From Sunxiuqinia indica (GTDB lineage Bacteria > Bacteroidota > Bacteroidia > Bacteroidales > Prolixibacteraceae): a DNA stretch of 64,000 nucleotides. The DNA lies in assembly GCF_009847015.1 (NCBI RefSeq), contig NZ_WVEM01000006.1, forward strand, positions 1 to 64,000, given 5' to 3'. Under the pieces are notes generated by a model, which was not told where the DNA came from, ran no database searches, and saw only the letters and a program-made list of their open reading frames with translations. The position numbers were made by a program, and so were the translations under genes. Below are positions 24,779-34,387 of this stretch, piece by piece (positions within the stretch are counted from its first letter, which is position 1; each line of letters begins with the position of its first letter).

Positions 24779-25129
24779 TTAGTTGACTACTTCTAAACTA
24801 ATATTTAACTCACTTTTTTTGAGACTTAGTTGAATATTTTCAATTTTTGATTCTTCGTAGGAAATATAAGAAGCGGTTAAATTGTATTGTCCGGCTTCAA
24901 CTCCTTTAAATTGGTAATTTCCATCAAAATCAGTGTAAGCAACTTTATCCGTTCCTTCTAAACAAACTTTAACTCCCACTAAAGCTTCATGGCTTACTTT
25001 ATCCACAACCTGCCCGCTTAAACTTAGTGCAGCTATTTCTGTTTTACTTTCTTCCTTTGTCTCCTTTTGTGCAGCAAACGAGAAAGATACCAGAACTGAA
25101 AATAATACCGTAAATAATAAAGCTTTCAT
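24779..25129 (-). CDS. Secreted CarboxypepD_reg-like single-domain protein
   Basis: The 116-residue product has a signal peptide (ALLFTVLFSVLVSFSFAA) and one carboxypeptidase-regulatory-like beta-sandwich: LSGQVVDKVSHEALVGVKVC, then TDFDGNYQFKGVEAGQYNLT and YISYEESKIENIQL. The same domain forms the N-terminus of SusC-type receptors, but no plug or barrel follows here. It is separated from the lipoprotein gene upstream by a terminator, so it is its own unit in the 3' part of the phosphate region. It may bind or cap a surface complex, but no function is known. Confidence 0.85.
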   Translation of the reverse strand: MKALLFTVLFSVLVSFSFAAQKETKEESKTEIAALSLSGQVVDKVSHEALVGVKVCLEGTDKVAYTDFDGNYQFKGVEAGQYNLTASYISYEESKIENIQLSLKKSELNISLEVVN

Positions 25130-25219
25130 CTTATTTTGTTTTTGTTTTTGTTCACATCAAATGTAGCGGATACTGATTAAGACAGAATTACAGAAAGATT
25201 AAAGTTTAATTAAACAGAA

Positions 25220-25252
25220 AAAAGTTCCGAGTCGGTTGACTCGGAACTTCAC
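25220..25252 (-). terminator. Terminator after the duplicated lipoprotein (minus strand)
   Basis: AAGTTCCGAGTC-GGTT-GACTCGGAACTT forms a perfect 12-bp stem (25222-25249). On the minus strand a T6 run follows. It lies about 60 bp past the lipoprotein stop. Confidence 0.88.
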
Positions 25253-25309
25253 AAATTTACGGGAATTGAAGTCTGCTTACACTTCAATATTGTTATCTAT
25301 TGTGTTTGT

Positions 25310-27265
25310 TTACAGTGTTGCGTCGATCCAGTTCCAACCAGAAATGTCAACTTTAGTACCAGCGTCATACGCTGCAGTTGTGGTTGCATCAGCGCCATCG
25401 ATTTGAACGTTCGTCAAAGCACCATTATCTTTCATATCGATATTTTTATCGTAACCTTCCAGGTAAAGGTTCGTAATGGTTGCTCCAGACTCCAATTTGA
25501 ATTGTAACGCAGTACCACCTACTGTTGAGATAGCTGTTACATTGGTGAATTGTGGGTTGTTGTTCACTTTATCACCTTCAAAAGCGGTAGAGAATCCGGC
25601 AATGGTATGAGAGATATAAGTATTCGTGATACCTCCGCTCCAGCCTTCTGTCCAGTCTACAGCGTCGTCTTCGTTATTTTCTAAGTAGATATTGGTAACA
25701 GAAGCTGTTCCTCCGAAAAATTCAATACCATCATCAGAGCCGTTGATCACTGCAACGTTCTCGATCTTTGTACCAGACCCTACAGAATACAATGAAACGC
25801 CATTGTATTGAGACTCAGGGTTGATCTGAGCACCGGTTCCTTTAATTACCAAGTAGGTAATGTCTCCTGAATCATCTGTATCTTCGGCACCGCCGTACGT
25901 AAAGTCACCAACTTCAGCTGTTGCATTTACACCGGCAGTTGTTGTTGCTTTACCACAAATGGTTAAACCTCCCCAGTCGCCAGGAAGACTTAAGTCTGAA
26001 GCAATTACAACAGGCTCCTCTGCAGTTCCGTTGATAAAAATCTGGCCTCCCATCAATACCGCGATATAAACATCAGTACCACCGTTATCAGCATGAATTT
26101 TTGTTCCTGCAGGGATCGTAAGAGATGCTCCATCCTGAACAATGTAAGAACCAGTTAAACGGTAAGTTTTATCTGAATCAAGAGTAACATCAGAGTCAAC
26201 GCTTCCATTCAGTTCTACAATTTCCGCTAATTCCGCATCAACCCATCCCCAAGCTGTTGGATCTACAGTTGCAGCAGCATTGTAACTTTTTGCAGGATCA
26301 GCTGTTTCTCCATCAATAATAACATTTGCCAACGAACCGTCATCTTTCATGTCGATACTTTTTGTGTATCCTGTTAAAGACAAACCGGTAATTGTCATAC
26401 CTGACTCCAATTTGAATTGAAGAGCTGTTCCCCCAACAGTCGATACTGCAGTCAGGTTATTAATTTTGGGGTTATTATTTACTTTGTCTCCTTCAATAAC
26501 TGTAGAGAATCCAGCAATGGTATGCTCAACATAGGCATTGTCTATTGTTCCGCTCCAACCTTCAGTCCAGTCGATTGCATCGTCTTCGTTGTTTTGCAAG
26601 AATAGGTTTTTTACAGAAACGGTTCCTCCGAAGAATTCAACACCATCATCAGAACCATTGATAACGGCAACATTTTCAACAGTTGTACCTGAACCAACAG
26701 CGTAAAAAGAAACACCGTTGTATTGAGATTCCTCATTAATCTGAGCACCAGTTCCAATAATTACCAGGTTTTTAATTGAACCTGAATTATCAGCATCTTC
26801 AGTCCCACCGTAAATGAAACCACCTACTTCTGCTTCAGCATCAACTCCTGCTGTTGTTGTCGCTTTCCCACAAATGGTTAAACCTCCCCAGTCTCCCGGA
26901 TTACCAGTTGACGACGACATCACTACAGGACTACTTGTTGTTCCCTGGATATCAATTTTACCACCTTTTAATACAGCAATGTAAACATCAGTTCCACCAT
27001 TGTCGGCAACAATGTTCGTTCCGGCAGGAATGGTCAAAGTCATTCCGTCAGGAACAATAAACGATCCGGACAAGTCATAACTTATAGCCGAATTAAGAGT
27101 CACACTCTCAGGAAGTGTACCATTCATTTCTCCGTTTGATAAAGCTTCAAGTACTTCATCTACCGGTGGAATTGGATCATCACCGTTATCACAACTTGTA
27201 AATCCTACAGTTGCTAAAATCGCAAGTCCTAAAATTTTAAATACTAACTTTTTCATTTTTGTCAA
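25310..27265 (-). CDS. Lipoprotein with two tandem copies of a ~305-residue beta-helix domain
   Basis: The SPII signal ends in LATVGFTSC, with Asp/Pro-rich mature start DNGDDPIPP. The rest is two near-equal halves (about residues 45-345 and 350-651) sharing LTIPAGT(N/K)I, ADNGGTDVYIAVL, PGDWGGLTICGKATTTAGV, SQYNGVS, NVAVINGSDDG(V/I)EFFGG, NNEDDA(I/V)DWTEGWSG and STVGGTALQFKLESG. The repeated strands and Gly/Asn turns suggest a right-handed parallel beta-helix. Two codons before the ATG lies the 3' end of the receptor gene (8-bp gap), so the pair is one operon and probably one surface complex. A phosphate-related role is suggested only by the pho genes upstream. The halves differ at many positions, so the duplication is not recent. 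Confidence 0.9.
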   Translation of the reverse strand: MTKMKKLVFKILGLAILATVGFTSCDNGDDPIPPVDEVLEALSNGEMNGTLPESVTLNSAISYDLSGSFIVPDGMTLTIPAGTNIVADNGGTDVYIAVLKGGKIDIQGTTSSPVVMSSSTGNPGDWGGLTICGKATTTAGVDAEAEVGGFIYGGTEDADNSGSIKNLVIIGTGAQINEESQYNGVSFYAVGSGTTVENVAVINGSDDGVEFFGGTVSVKNLFLQNNEDDAIDWTEGWSGTIDNAYVEHTIAGFSTVIEGDKVNNNPKINNLTAVSTVGGTALQFKLESGMTITGLSLTGYTKSIDMKDDGSLANVIIDGETADPAKSYNAAATVDPTAWGWVDAELAEIVELNGSVDSDVTLDSDKTYRLTGSYIVQDGASLTIPAGTKIHADNGGTDVYIAVLMGGQIFINGTAEEPVVIASDLSLPGDWGGLTICGKATTTAGVNATAEVGDFTYGGAEDTDDSGDITYLVIKGTGAQINPESQYNGVSLYSVGSGTKIENVAVINGSDDGIEFFGGTASVTNIYLENNEDDAVDWTEGWSGGITNTYISHTIAGFSTAFEGDKVNNNPQFTNVTAISTVGGTALQFKLESGATITNLYLEGYDKNIDMKDNGALTNVQIDGADATTTAAYDAGTKVDISGWNWIDATL

Positions 27266-27273
27266 TTTTCTAG

Positions 27274-30024
27274 TTATTTGTTCAAATCTATTTTTACACC
27301 TAAACTAAGGGCTATCCCTTTTTTATATGAGCTTACCACTTCGTTGGAAGCACTTCCCGACAAGGGCACTATTTCCTGCGTCTGTTCAATTTTAGGATTT
27401 AGCAGATTCTTGCCTGAAAATTTCAACGAAACAGTTTTTGATATTTTTTTGCTAAGTACAAGATCGACAGTGGCAAATCCTTTTTCGACGATCTCATTAT
27501 TGAAATAGGTGGCGCTGTTTGCAAAATCTTCAGGCGCACCCAAGGCCAATATTTTATCCGATGAGTAGTTGCCGCTAAGGGTCGCGACAAATTCATTTTC
27601 TTTATTATCAGAGTAGCTTAAGGTGCCGTTCGCAATAAAACCGGCAGCACCCTGTAATTCAGTTTCCGTTTTGCTGTTGTACTGAAACTCTTCCAATAAA
27701 TCCTGATTGAACCACATCTTTGTGGCATTCAAACTCAGGTTTAGGTTTGGCGTTCCTGTTCCTTCTGCGGCTATTAAGTCAAGCCTTGTTTCTACCTCGA
27801 AACCATAAACATCAGCCTGTTCGCCGGTATTCTCAAAGACGAAATTACCAGATGATCCTCGCGTTTGTGCCAGATTGATCGGATCTTGTATTCGTTTATA
27901 AAAGCCGGTAACTGAAACCAATTCTTTTGCAGTTGGGAACATTTCCCACTTTAAATCAAGATTGTAGTTGACCGAATTTTTCAGATCAGGATTCCCTTTC
28001 GTGACACGCCCTGTTGGTGAAACATATTCAAACGGAGATAATTCTTTAAACTCAGGTAGTGTGGTCGTTTTACTGGCTGCTAAACGTAACGAGCTTTTTT
28101 CAGTTAACAGGTATTTGAAATTTACACCCGGAAATAAATTGTCGTAGCTATTTGAAAGACTTCCTTTTCTACCGACATAGTTGGCAACATCCCAGTTCGC
28201 ATCGATTTCGTCCTTCTCATATCTCAAGCCTACAATTCCACTCAACTTATTCAGTTTGAAATTGGCATTCAGATAAGCAGCATACACATTTAAATTGGCT
28301 GCATAGATATCCGGTGTTCCTTCCCGCAATCGAAGACTGCCATCGGAATATAAACTCTCATCAAGCAATACTTCATCTATATTATCGATTGATGCAAAGT
28401 CAACACCTTTTCCCCTGACTCCAACTGAGATCGAGTTAAAATCTCTTTCTTTCTTTCGGAAATTTCCTCCAAAATCCAGTTTCAGCTTTCTATCTTCCTG
28501 GTCAATAAACTTTAATTCATCATTCAAATAACCATTAACCTCCCAATCGTTGATATCCTGTAACGATTTTTTCTGTTGATAGTCCCCGACATAAGCAAAT
28601 TGAAACGTATTATCGCCCATGCCATGAACTTGGTTCCGAATTCGATTGGGTTCTTCAGCACTCACCGAATTGTAGCCAACAGCCCACTTCAGCAAATTTT
28701 TATCGTCCAATTTATGCGACCCCATTAACTGATTAACAAGCATCGTTGTTTGTTTCAGGTTTTGATCGCGAACAAATGCCATGGAGTCTTTTGGGAGCTG
28801 GTCATAGATATATCCTTCGCCATTGCGACCTGCTTCATAGAGCTCATCATTTGTTTTAATAACTACCAAACTGTTGAAATTTAGATTGTGGTTGCTATTA
28901 AATTCATAGGCCAGATTAACCAGTCCGGTAGTGGTTATTTTTGTATTGAAGGTTTCGGCATCATTAAACGAATTGTTCAAAATATTGGATCTATATTTTT
29001 TATAAAGCCCCTGTTGGTGCTCGTATTCATTTTCGTGACCAATCGTTGCAAAAACAGTAAAATCACGATCGAATAACTTTAATCTCTTTCCGGCGGTAAG
29101 CGAAAAATCAAATCCGAGTGGCATCGTTCGCTGTTCCGGATTCCAGGATTGCTGTTTGATAGCGGCCTCAGTTGTATAAGTACGTTGATAGATCCCCAAG
29201 CTCACATCATTCATATTTTGAGTTGTTCTGAAATCACTCCAAATACCGTCTTTTATCACATTAGAATTAGCTTTGGCTGAAAGTCCCAGTGTCATCTTTT
29301 CGCTGAATGTTTTTGAACTAACATCAACAGTACCTGAAGCTTGATCACCATAGGTGTCCGCCGAAAAGGTCTTATTGATGCCTACATTCTTGATGATGTC
29401 GGTTGAAAATAAGTTTAAATCGATATTCTTTTTCTCGACATCGTCCGAAGGTATTGGCAAGCCATTCATCGTAGTTGATAAATACCTGTCGCCCAGTCCA
29501 CGAATGTAAACATCACCGGAGCCCTCGTTTTTTGTGACTCCCGAGATTTTGGAAGTGGCCGAAGCGGCATCAGAAACACCCAGGGCGGACAACCGTCTTG
29601 AGCCAATACTCTCTTTAATTCCCGAAGCTTCTTTCTGATCCATTAGCAGCATGGTTTCCGATTCGCGGTTTGCTTTTGCAACCACTTTTACATCGCCAAT
29701 TTCTACTGTTGATTCTCCTAAAATGAAATCAATCTTCACCGTTTCGCCGGCTGTAATTTCGACCTGTTCAACCGATTTTGTTTCGTACGAAATAAATGAA
29801 CAGCGCACCGTATAAGTACCTGCCGGTATTTTATCCACGATGTAGTTTCCATCAAAATCAGTGATTGTGCCAATGGTTGTGCCTTCGAGAAAGATGGTGG
29901 CACCAATCAGTGTTTCGTTTGTTTTCGCATCAGTTACCGCTCCTGTTAGCTTTCCTGTTTGAGCAGTTGCAATGAGTGAAATGCTGCCCAGAATGGTCAG
30001 CAAAAATAATCTCCTAAGTCCCAT
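27274..30024 (-). CDS. TonB-dependent receptor with N-terminal CarboxypepD_reg domain
   Basis: From the ATG at 30024 the protein has 916 residues; an upstream in-frame ATG (30045) adds seven. The order is signal peptide (LFLLTILGSISLIATAQ), CarboxypepD_reg-like domain (LTGAVTDAKTNETLIGATIF, DFDGNYIVDKIPAGTYTV), plug domain (SATSKISGVTKNEGSGDVYI, RGLGDRYLSTTMNGLPIP) and a 22-strand-type barrel ending LSLGVKIDLNK. The receptor takes up a ligand across the outer membrane with TonB energy. There is no SusD gene; instead a duplicated lipoprotein follows after 8 bp. A terminator separates it from phoR, so it has its own promoter. Substrate unknown; phosphate compounds are possible from context. Confidence 0.93.
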   Translation of the reverse strand: MGLRRLFLLTILGSISLIATAQTGKLTGAVTDAKTNETLIGATIFLEGTTIGTITDFDGNYIVDKIPAGTYTVRCSFISYETKSVEQVEITAGETVKIDFILGESTVEIGDVKVVAKANRESETMLLMDQKEASGIKESIGSRRLSALGVSDAASATSKISGVTKNEGSGDVYIRGLGDRYLSTTMNGLPIPSDDVEKKNIDLNLFSTDIIKNVGINKTFSADTYGDQASGTVDVSSKTFSEKMTLGLSAKANSNVIKDGIWSDFRTTQNMNDVSLGIYQRTYTTEAAIKQQSWNPEQRTMPLGFDFSLTAGKRLKLFDRDFTVFATIGHENEYEHQQGLYKKYRSNILNNSFNDAETFNTKITTTGLVNLAYEFNSNHNLNFNSLVVIKTNDELYEAGRNGEGYIYDQLPKDSMAFVRDQNLKQTTMLVNQLMGSHKLDDKNLLKWAVGYNSVSAEEPNRIRNQVHGMGDNTFQFAYVGDYQQKKSLQDINDWEVNGYLNDELKFIDQEDRKLKLDFGGNFRKKERDFNSISVGVRGKGVDFASIDNIDEVLLDESLYSDGSLRLREGTPDIYAANLNVYAAYLNANFKLNKLSGIVGLRYEKDEIDANWDVANYVGRKGSLSNSYDNLFPGVNFKYLLTEKSSLRLAASKTTTLPEFKELSPFEYVSPTGRVTKGNPDLKNSVNYNLDLKWEMFPTAKELVSVTGFYKRIQDPINLAQTRGSSGNFVFENTGEQADVYGFEVETRLDLIAAEGTGTPNLNLSLNATKMWFNQDLLEEFQYNSKTETELQGAAGFIANGTLSYSDNKENEFVATLSGNYSSDKILALGAPEDFANSATYFNNEIVEKGFATVDLVLSKKISKTVSLKFSGKNLLNPKIEQTQEIVPLSGSASNEVVSSYKKGIALSLGVKIDLNK

Positions 30025-30305
30025 AAATTTGTTATCAATTATCAATTAAAATCAACCTCCTGAGTTGAATTTTAACGACCACTACAAAGAACTCCGATTT
30101 TGAAAAATGCTGCCATTGGCATTCGGTTTAGCAGAATCCCGAATCAGATCATTCGATCACATTTAAAGAATCGTCCTTTTTGTCACAGATCGCTCTTGTT
30201 TTCGGGTGCTAAATACGAGTTATTATGTTACACCTTGATTAAAGATTGTATACGCTTAAATTACATCTGGATAACAAAGCATTTAATAATCGGCTGAAAT
30301 ACAAC

Positions 30306-30345
30306 GCAAAAAGCCCCGACCAAAAAATGGTCGGGGCTTATATTT
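30306..30345 (-). terminator. Terminator after phoR (minus strand)
   Basis: AAGCCCCGACCA-AAAAA-TGGTCGGGGCTT is a perfect 12-bp stem (30311-30339) followed, on the minus strand, by TTTTTGCG. It closes the pst-pho operon. The rest of 30046-30372 holds only AT-rich receptor leader sequence and no gene. Confidence 0.92.
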
Positions 30346-30372
30346 TGAATTGCAATTCTATTAAAGTCGTTG

Positions 30373-32145
30373 TTATGCTTTTGCCAATGAAAATAAGAAT
30401 TCCAGACCGCCTTCGGGTTTGTTTCGAACCGAAATTTCTCCCCGATGGAGTTGCACAGCATTTTTCACAATCGACAAACCTAATCCGGTTCCCCCGTTTT
30501 CTCTTGTTCGTCCTTCATCGGCACGATAAAAACGTTCGAATATTCTTGGAAGGTGTGTCTCTGCAATTCCCTTTCCGGAATCAGAATAGCTCAGGTAATA
30601 GAACTTCTCATCTTCCAGGTACTGTTTTATCTTAATCGAAGCATTCTCACCTGCATAATTAATGGAGTTCTCTATGAAGTTTTGGAAAATGGAGGACAGC
30701 AAACTATCATTTCCGAAAACAGTCACTTTTTCATCAACAGCGAGCTGAATCACGATGTTTTTTTCATTCATGCGCGATTCCAGGTTCTCAATCACATCGT
30801 TAATCAGGGGTCGCAAATGCACATGCTTAAACTCAAACAAATCGCCGGCATCTTCAATATTATTCAATAGTGAGATATCGTTGAGCAGCGAATTGAGTCG
30901 CTCACTTTGAAAGAAAGCCCGCTGCACAAAGTACACCTGTTTTTCCTTTGGCAAATTTTTGTTGTTTATAATTGTTTCCAGGTATCCTTTAATCGAAGCC
31001 AAAGGAGTTTTCAATTCGTGTGCAATATTCGATGTCAATTGTTGTTTCAGTAATCGGCGTTTTTCGGGTCTTGTTACATCACTAATTAAAATCTCAAAAC
31101 TCTTATCGGGGAACACAATGCTTTGAACATTATAATATTTTTCGCCTTTGGATATCGTAACCGAAAATTGAGGTAAATCCTTCGGATTAATCACAATATC
31201 ATCACTCAGGTATTTTTCAATTTGAAAAACCAGCGGTTTGAAATCTTCTATTTCGAACAGCATTTCAGCTGAAATGGATGAACGTTCAGAAATTAGATTG
31301 ATGTATTGGATAAAGTGGCTGTTGGCCAATATCTTTTCTTTGGTTGGAAGAAAAAATGCAATCCCTTCGTTCAGTGCATTTAGGTGGTTGAACAGGCGTT
31401 CTTTCTCGGCAGTTAAGTCTTGCTTGGTTTTACGCAAGCCATTGTAAATTTGTACAATTTGCCGTCGGATATCGCCAAACTCCGAATCCACAAACTCCAA
31501 ATGCGGATCAATATCTTCATCTTTCCCGGCGCGGACTGCAAAGTCACGCAGTCGGTTAATAATCTCACCCAGCCGTTTTGTAACCAACGAAAGGAGTATC
31601 CACATAATAACAAAAAGGGCAAGCATAAAAAAGATAAATACCCGCTCGGCTTTCAGAAAGTTTTCAATGGCGATATTATAAACCACCGCACATCGTACAA
31701 AATAGCCATCATAGTAGCGGGCATAATAGTAAAAGTCCTGCCCGGTTGTTTCAGAATGCCTGATGTTTCCCCCGGTATCGGAATACAAAGCCTTTTGTAC
31801 TTCGGGGCGGTGTAAGTGGTTTTCCATCGTTGAATATTCGGGTACAAAACTATCGTACATCACATTCCCTTTCTGCCCAATCACTGTAATCCGGATGTTG
31901 CTTTCCGGAATCAGGTGCTTAATCGTATCAAGGCGCTCAAAATTCTGGTGGCTCAAGATATCGTAATGCTCAATGTAACGATGTGTAAAACCTGCATAGT
32001 TATCCAGCGATGTTTCCAGTTCGTCAATTCGGTATCTCTTTTCCCGATTATACTGGAACGCCAAAATGGCAATCATGAAAAACGAGAATGCCGCAAAAAA
32101 GTAAATGAAAATGCGTTGTTTATATGTTCTGTGTCGAAATACCAC
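30373..32145 (-). CDS. phoR: Phosphate-regulon type sensor histidine kinase
   Basis: Two membrane helices (about residues 14-30 and 168-187) bracket a periplasmic domain of about 135 residues. A HAMP-like stretch and PAS-like region follow. The kinase core has the phospho-acceptor H376 in TSNIAHELKTPLASIKGYL, the N box NFIENSINYA, the G1 box DSGKGIAETHLPRIFERFYR and the G2 box GGTGLGLSIVKNAV. The gene follows phoB by 49 bp in the same operon. The kinase phosphorylates PhoB when phosphate is low, under control of the Pst transporter and PhoU. The sizeable periplasmic domain is larger than in E. coli PhoR, which has almost none. This could mean it also senses a ligand directly (inference). Confidence 0.95.
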   Translation of the reverse strand: MVFRHRTYKQRIFIYFFAAFSFFMIAILAFQYNREKRYRIDELETSLDNYAGFTHRYIEHYDILSHQNFERLDTIKHLIPESNIRITVIGQKGNVMYDSFVPEYSTMENHLHRPEVQKALYSDTGGNIRHSETTGQDFYYYARYYDGYFVRCAVVYNIAIENFLKAERVFIFFMLALFVIMWILLSLVTKRLGEIINRLRDFAVRAGKDEDIDPHLEFVDSEFGDIRRQIVQIYNGLRKTKQDLTAEKERLFNHLNALNEGIAFFLPTKEKILANSHFIQYINLISERSSISAEMLFEIEDFKPLVFQIEKYLSDDIVINPKDLPQFSVTISKGEKYYNVQSIVFPDKSFEILISDVTRPEKRRLLKQQLTSNIAHELKTPLASIKGYLETIINNKNLPKEKQVYFVQRAFFQSERLNSLLNDISLLNNIEDAGDLFEFKHVHLRPLINDVIENLESRMNEKNIVIQLAVDEKVTVFGNDSLLSSIFQNFIENSINYAGENASIKIKQYLEDEKFYYLSYSDSGKGIAETHLPRIFERFYRADEGRTRENGGTGLGLSIVKNAVQLHRGEISVRNKPEGGLEFLFSLAKA

Positions 32146-32194
32146 GGTTTTAATTTTTAGAATGAAACAAAATCAGTTGTCTTTATTGGTCAGG

Positions 32195-32881
32195 TTAATT
32201 CTGATAATCAAAACAATATCCATAACCCGATCGCCCTTTAATGGCTGCACCATAATTGCCAATTTTTTTTCTCAATCGGGCTATATTGACATCCACATTC
32301 CGCTCGGTAACAATAACATCGTCGCTCCAAATCCGATTCAGTATTTCGTGTCGGGCAATAAATTTCCCTTTGCTTTTAACGAGTAGAGACAGGATCTCAA
32401 ACTCTTTGCGGGTTAATCTTATCTGGTTGTCATCTATTGAGACTGACTTTCGGTTCAGGTCTATCATCAACCCATCACATTCAATCAAGCTTGAGGGCTT
32501 TTCGGTCTTTTTGCCGCGTTTCAAAATTGCTTTTATGCGAACAACAACTTCTTTGATTGAAAAGGGTTTGACAATGTAATCATCACCTCCAACATTAAAT
32601 CCCGTAAGCAGGTCATTCTCCGATCCCTTAGCAGTCAGAAAAATAATCGGGACATCCAGTTCTCTTTCTTTCCGAAGGATATCGGCCATTTTATACCCTG
32701 AGATTCCTCCCATCATCACATCCAGTAATATCAGGTGATATTCTTCCAGCGGCATCGTCAACGCCTCTTCGGCCGAGGCGGCTACATCAATGTCAAAGCC
32801 TTCACTCGACAAATTAAATTGAAGGATTTCCCGAAGGTCCTTTTCATCGTCAACTACCAATATTTTAGGAGTGTAATCCAT
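32195..32881 (-). CDS. phoB: Phosphate-regulon response regulator
   Basis: The 228-residue regulator has a receiver domain with acidic D11/D12, phospho-acceptor D54 in LILLDVMMGG, and Lys in DDYIVKPF. A winged-helix OmpR/PhoB DNA-binding domain follows (LTRKEFEILSLLVKSKG, IWSDDVIVTERNVDVNIARL, IKGRSGYGYCF). It starts just after phoU (3-bp gap between coding regions) and is followed by phoR. Its targets would be the pst operon itself, and perhaps the TonB receptor nearby. Some Bacteroidota regulators of this type sit away from pst; here the linkage makes the call firm. Confidence 0.95.
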   Translation of the reverse strand: MDYTPKILVVDDEKDLREILQFNLSSEGFDIDVAASAEEALTMPLEEYHLILLDVMMGGISGYKMADILRKERELDVPIIFLTAKGSENDLLTGFNVGGDDYIVKPFSIKEVVVRIKAILKRGKKTEKPSSLIECDGLMIDLNRKSVSIDDNQIRLTRKEFEILSLLVKSKGKFIARHEILNRIWSDDVIVTERNVDVNIARLRKKIGNYGAAIKGRSGYGYCFDYQN

Positions 32882-32884
32882 GAT

Positions 32885-33571
32885 TTATTTATCTATTTTA
32901 TGATGTCTGATATCTTTCCCCTCGATGGAATAAATTGCAGCCTCGGCAATGTTGGTGGCATGATCCGCAATTCGCTCAATGTTCGACATCATTTCCTTAA
33001 TGGTAATAATGCTCATGAGTAAATGTTTGCTGCTTTCTGCGGTGTCTGCTTTTGCCAACATCTTCTTTAAAAGCTTGTGATTGATTTCATCAAATACAAC
33101 GTCATTCTTAATCGTCCAGATGGCAAACTCCTTATCATCGTTGATAAACGAAAGCAAAGACTTCCGAACCATTTTGATGCTCAAAATAGTCATGTTTGAC
33201 AAAACCTCCTGCAAACGGGAATAGACCTCCGGGGTTTTAATTTTCTCAATAAAATTAGAAATATTAACCACCAGATCTCCGATTCGTTCCAAGCTTAAAA
33301 CAATTCGGTAACAGGCAATAATTCGTCGTAGCTCCGAAGCAACAGGTTGATAAAGAACGATTGTATTTACAATCTTATCGCTAAGTTTAACTTCCTTCTT
33401 ATCAATGTCGTTTTCATTTTGACGAATCTTTTTCAGAACGTCTTCAGGAACCACGATATCTCCGGCAGTTATCACTTGCTCTATTTGATCGAGTTGCTCT
33501 AAAACAATATTTGAAAGTGTTTCAAAGTCGGCAACAATATTATTTAGTGCATCATCTTTTCTAATCGTCAT
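32885..33571 (-). CDS. phoU: Phosphate transport system accessory protein PhoU
   Basis: The 228-aa all-helical protein has the two PhoU repeats. The metal-binding E/D-rich motifs are near IRQNENDIDKKEVKLSDKIV (about residue 49) and IERIADHATNIAEAAIY (about residue 200), the family's most conserved tail. PhoU damps PhoR signalling when phosphate is plentiful and regulates the Pst transporter. It follows pstB by 33 bp on the same strand. Confidence 0.96.
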   Translation of the reverse strand: MTIRKDDALNNIVADFETLSNIVLEQLDQIEQVITAGDIVVPEDVLKKIRQNENDIDKKEVKLSDKIVNTIVLYQPVASELRRIIACYRIVLSLERIGDLVVNISNFIEKIKTPEVYSRLQEVLSNMTILSIKMVRKSLLSFINDDKEFAIWTIKNDVVFDEINHKLLKKMLAKADTAESSKHLLMSIITIKEMMSNIERIADHATNIAEAAIYSIEGKDIRHHKIDK

Positions 33572-33604
33572 AATCCGAATTTTAAAATTTTTCGAAACTG
33601 GTTA

Positions 33605-34384
33605 TCAACCAAATTTACCTGTTAAGTATTCTTCTGTGCGAGGGTCAATCGGATTGGTGAACATGTTTTTTGTTTTACCATACTCCACCAACTCTCCAAG
33701 ATACATAAATAATGAATAATCAGAGATGCGGGCGGCCTGTGACATATTGTGAGTAACCAACACAATGGTGTAATTCTCCTTTAGCTTTACCAGTAAGTCT
33801 TCAACCTTTGAAGTTGCTACCGGATCCAGAGCCGAAGTTGGCTCATCCATTAAAATTACTTCAGGACTAAATGCCAAAGCCCTCGCAATACATAAGCGTT
33901 GCTGCTGTCCTCCCGACAGGAAAGTGCCTTTTTTGAAAAGCGAATCTTTCACTTCATCCCAAAGTGCCACATCGCGTAAAGAACGTTCAACAATCTCGTC
34001 TCGCTCCTTCTTTTTGGTGCGAATACCATTCAGCTTGTACCCGGCAATTACATTATCATAAATGCTCATGGTTGGGAACGGATTTGGGCGTTGAAACACC
34101 ATCCCCATGTGCCTTCTCAACTTGATGGGTGACATATCGTAAATGTTTTTCCCATTCAGAAAAGCTTCCCCTTCAGTGCTGATATTTTCGTACAGTTCGT
34201 GCATCCGGTTTAATGCCCGTAGCAAAGTACTTTTACCACAGCCCGATGGTCCCATGATTGCAGTAACGGTATTCTTTTTTATTTCAACCGACACATTCTT
34301 CACCGCGTATTTTTTATCATAGGCGATTGATAAATCTTTTAGTGAGAGAATCGGTTTTTTAACTTCAGCTATAGTGTTTGTCAT
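33605..34384 (-). CDS. pstB: Phosphate ABC transporter ATP-binding protein
   Basis: The 259-aa ABC ATPase has Walker [11 protein letters not shown]-loop [19 protein letters not shown] (the PFPxSIYDN stretch typical of PstB), signature [16 protein letters not shown] and Walker [13 protein letters not shown], then the H-loop [15 protein letters not shown]. It powers phosphate import through PstC/PstA. It ends in LTGKFG as usual for the family and begins 3 bp after pstA's end on the minus strand, so translation is likely coupled. Confidence 0.98.
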   Translation of the reverse strand: MTNTIAEVKKPILSLKDLSIAYDKKYAVKNVSVEIKKNTVTAIMGPSGCGKSTLLRALNRMHELYENISTEGEAFLNGKNIYDMSPIKLRRHMGMVFQRPNPFPTMSIYDNVIAGYKLNGIRTKKKERDEIVERSLRDVALWDEVKDSLFKKGTFLSGGQQQRLCIARALAFSPEVILMDEPTSALDPVATSKVEDLLVKLKENYTIVLVTHNMSQAARISDYSLFMYLGELVEYGKTKNMFTNPIDPRTEEYLTGKFG

Positions 34385-34387
34385 TTT

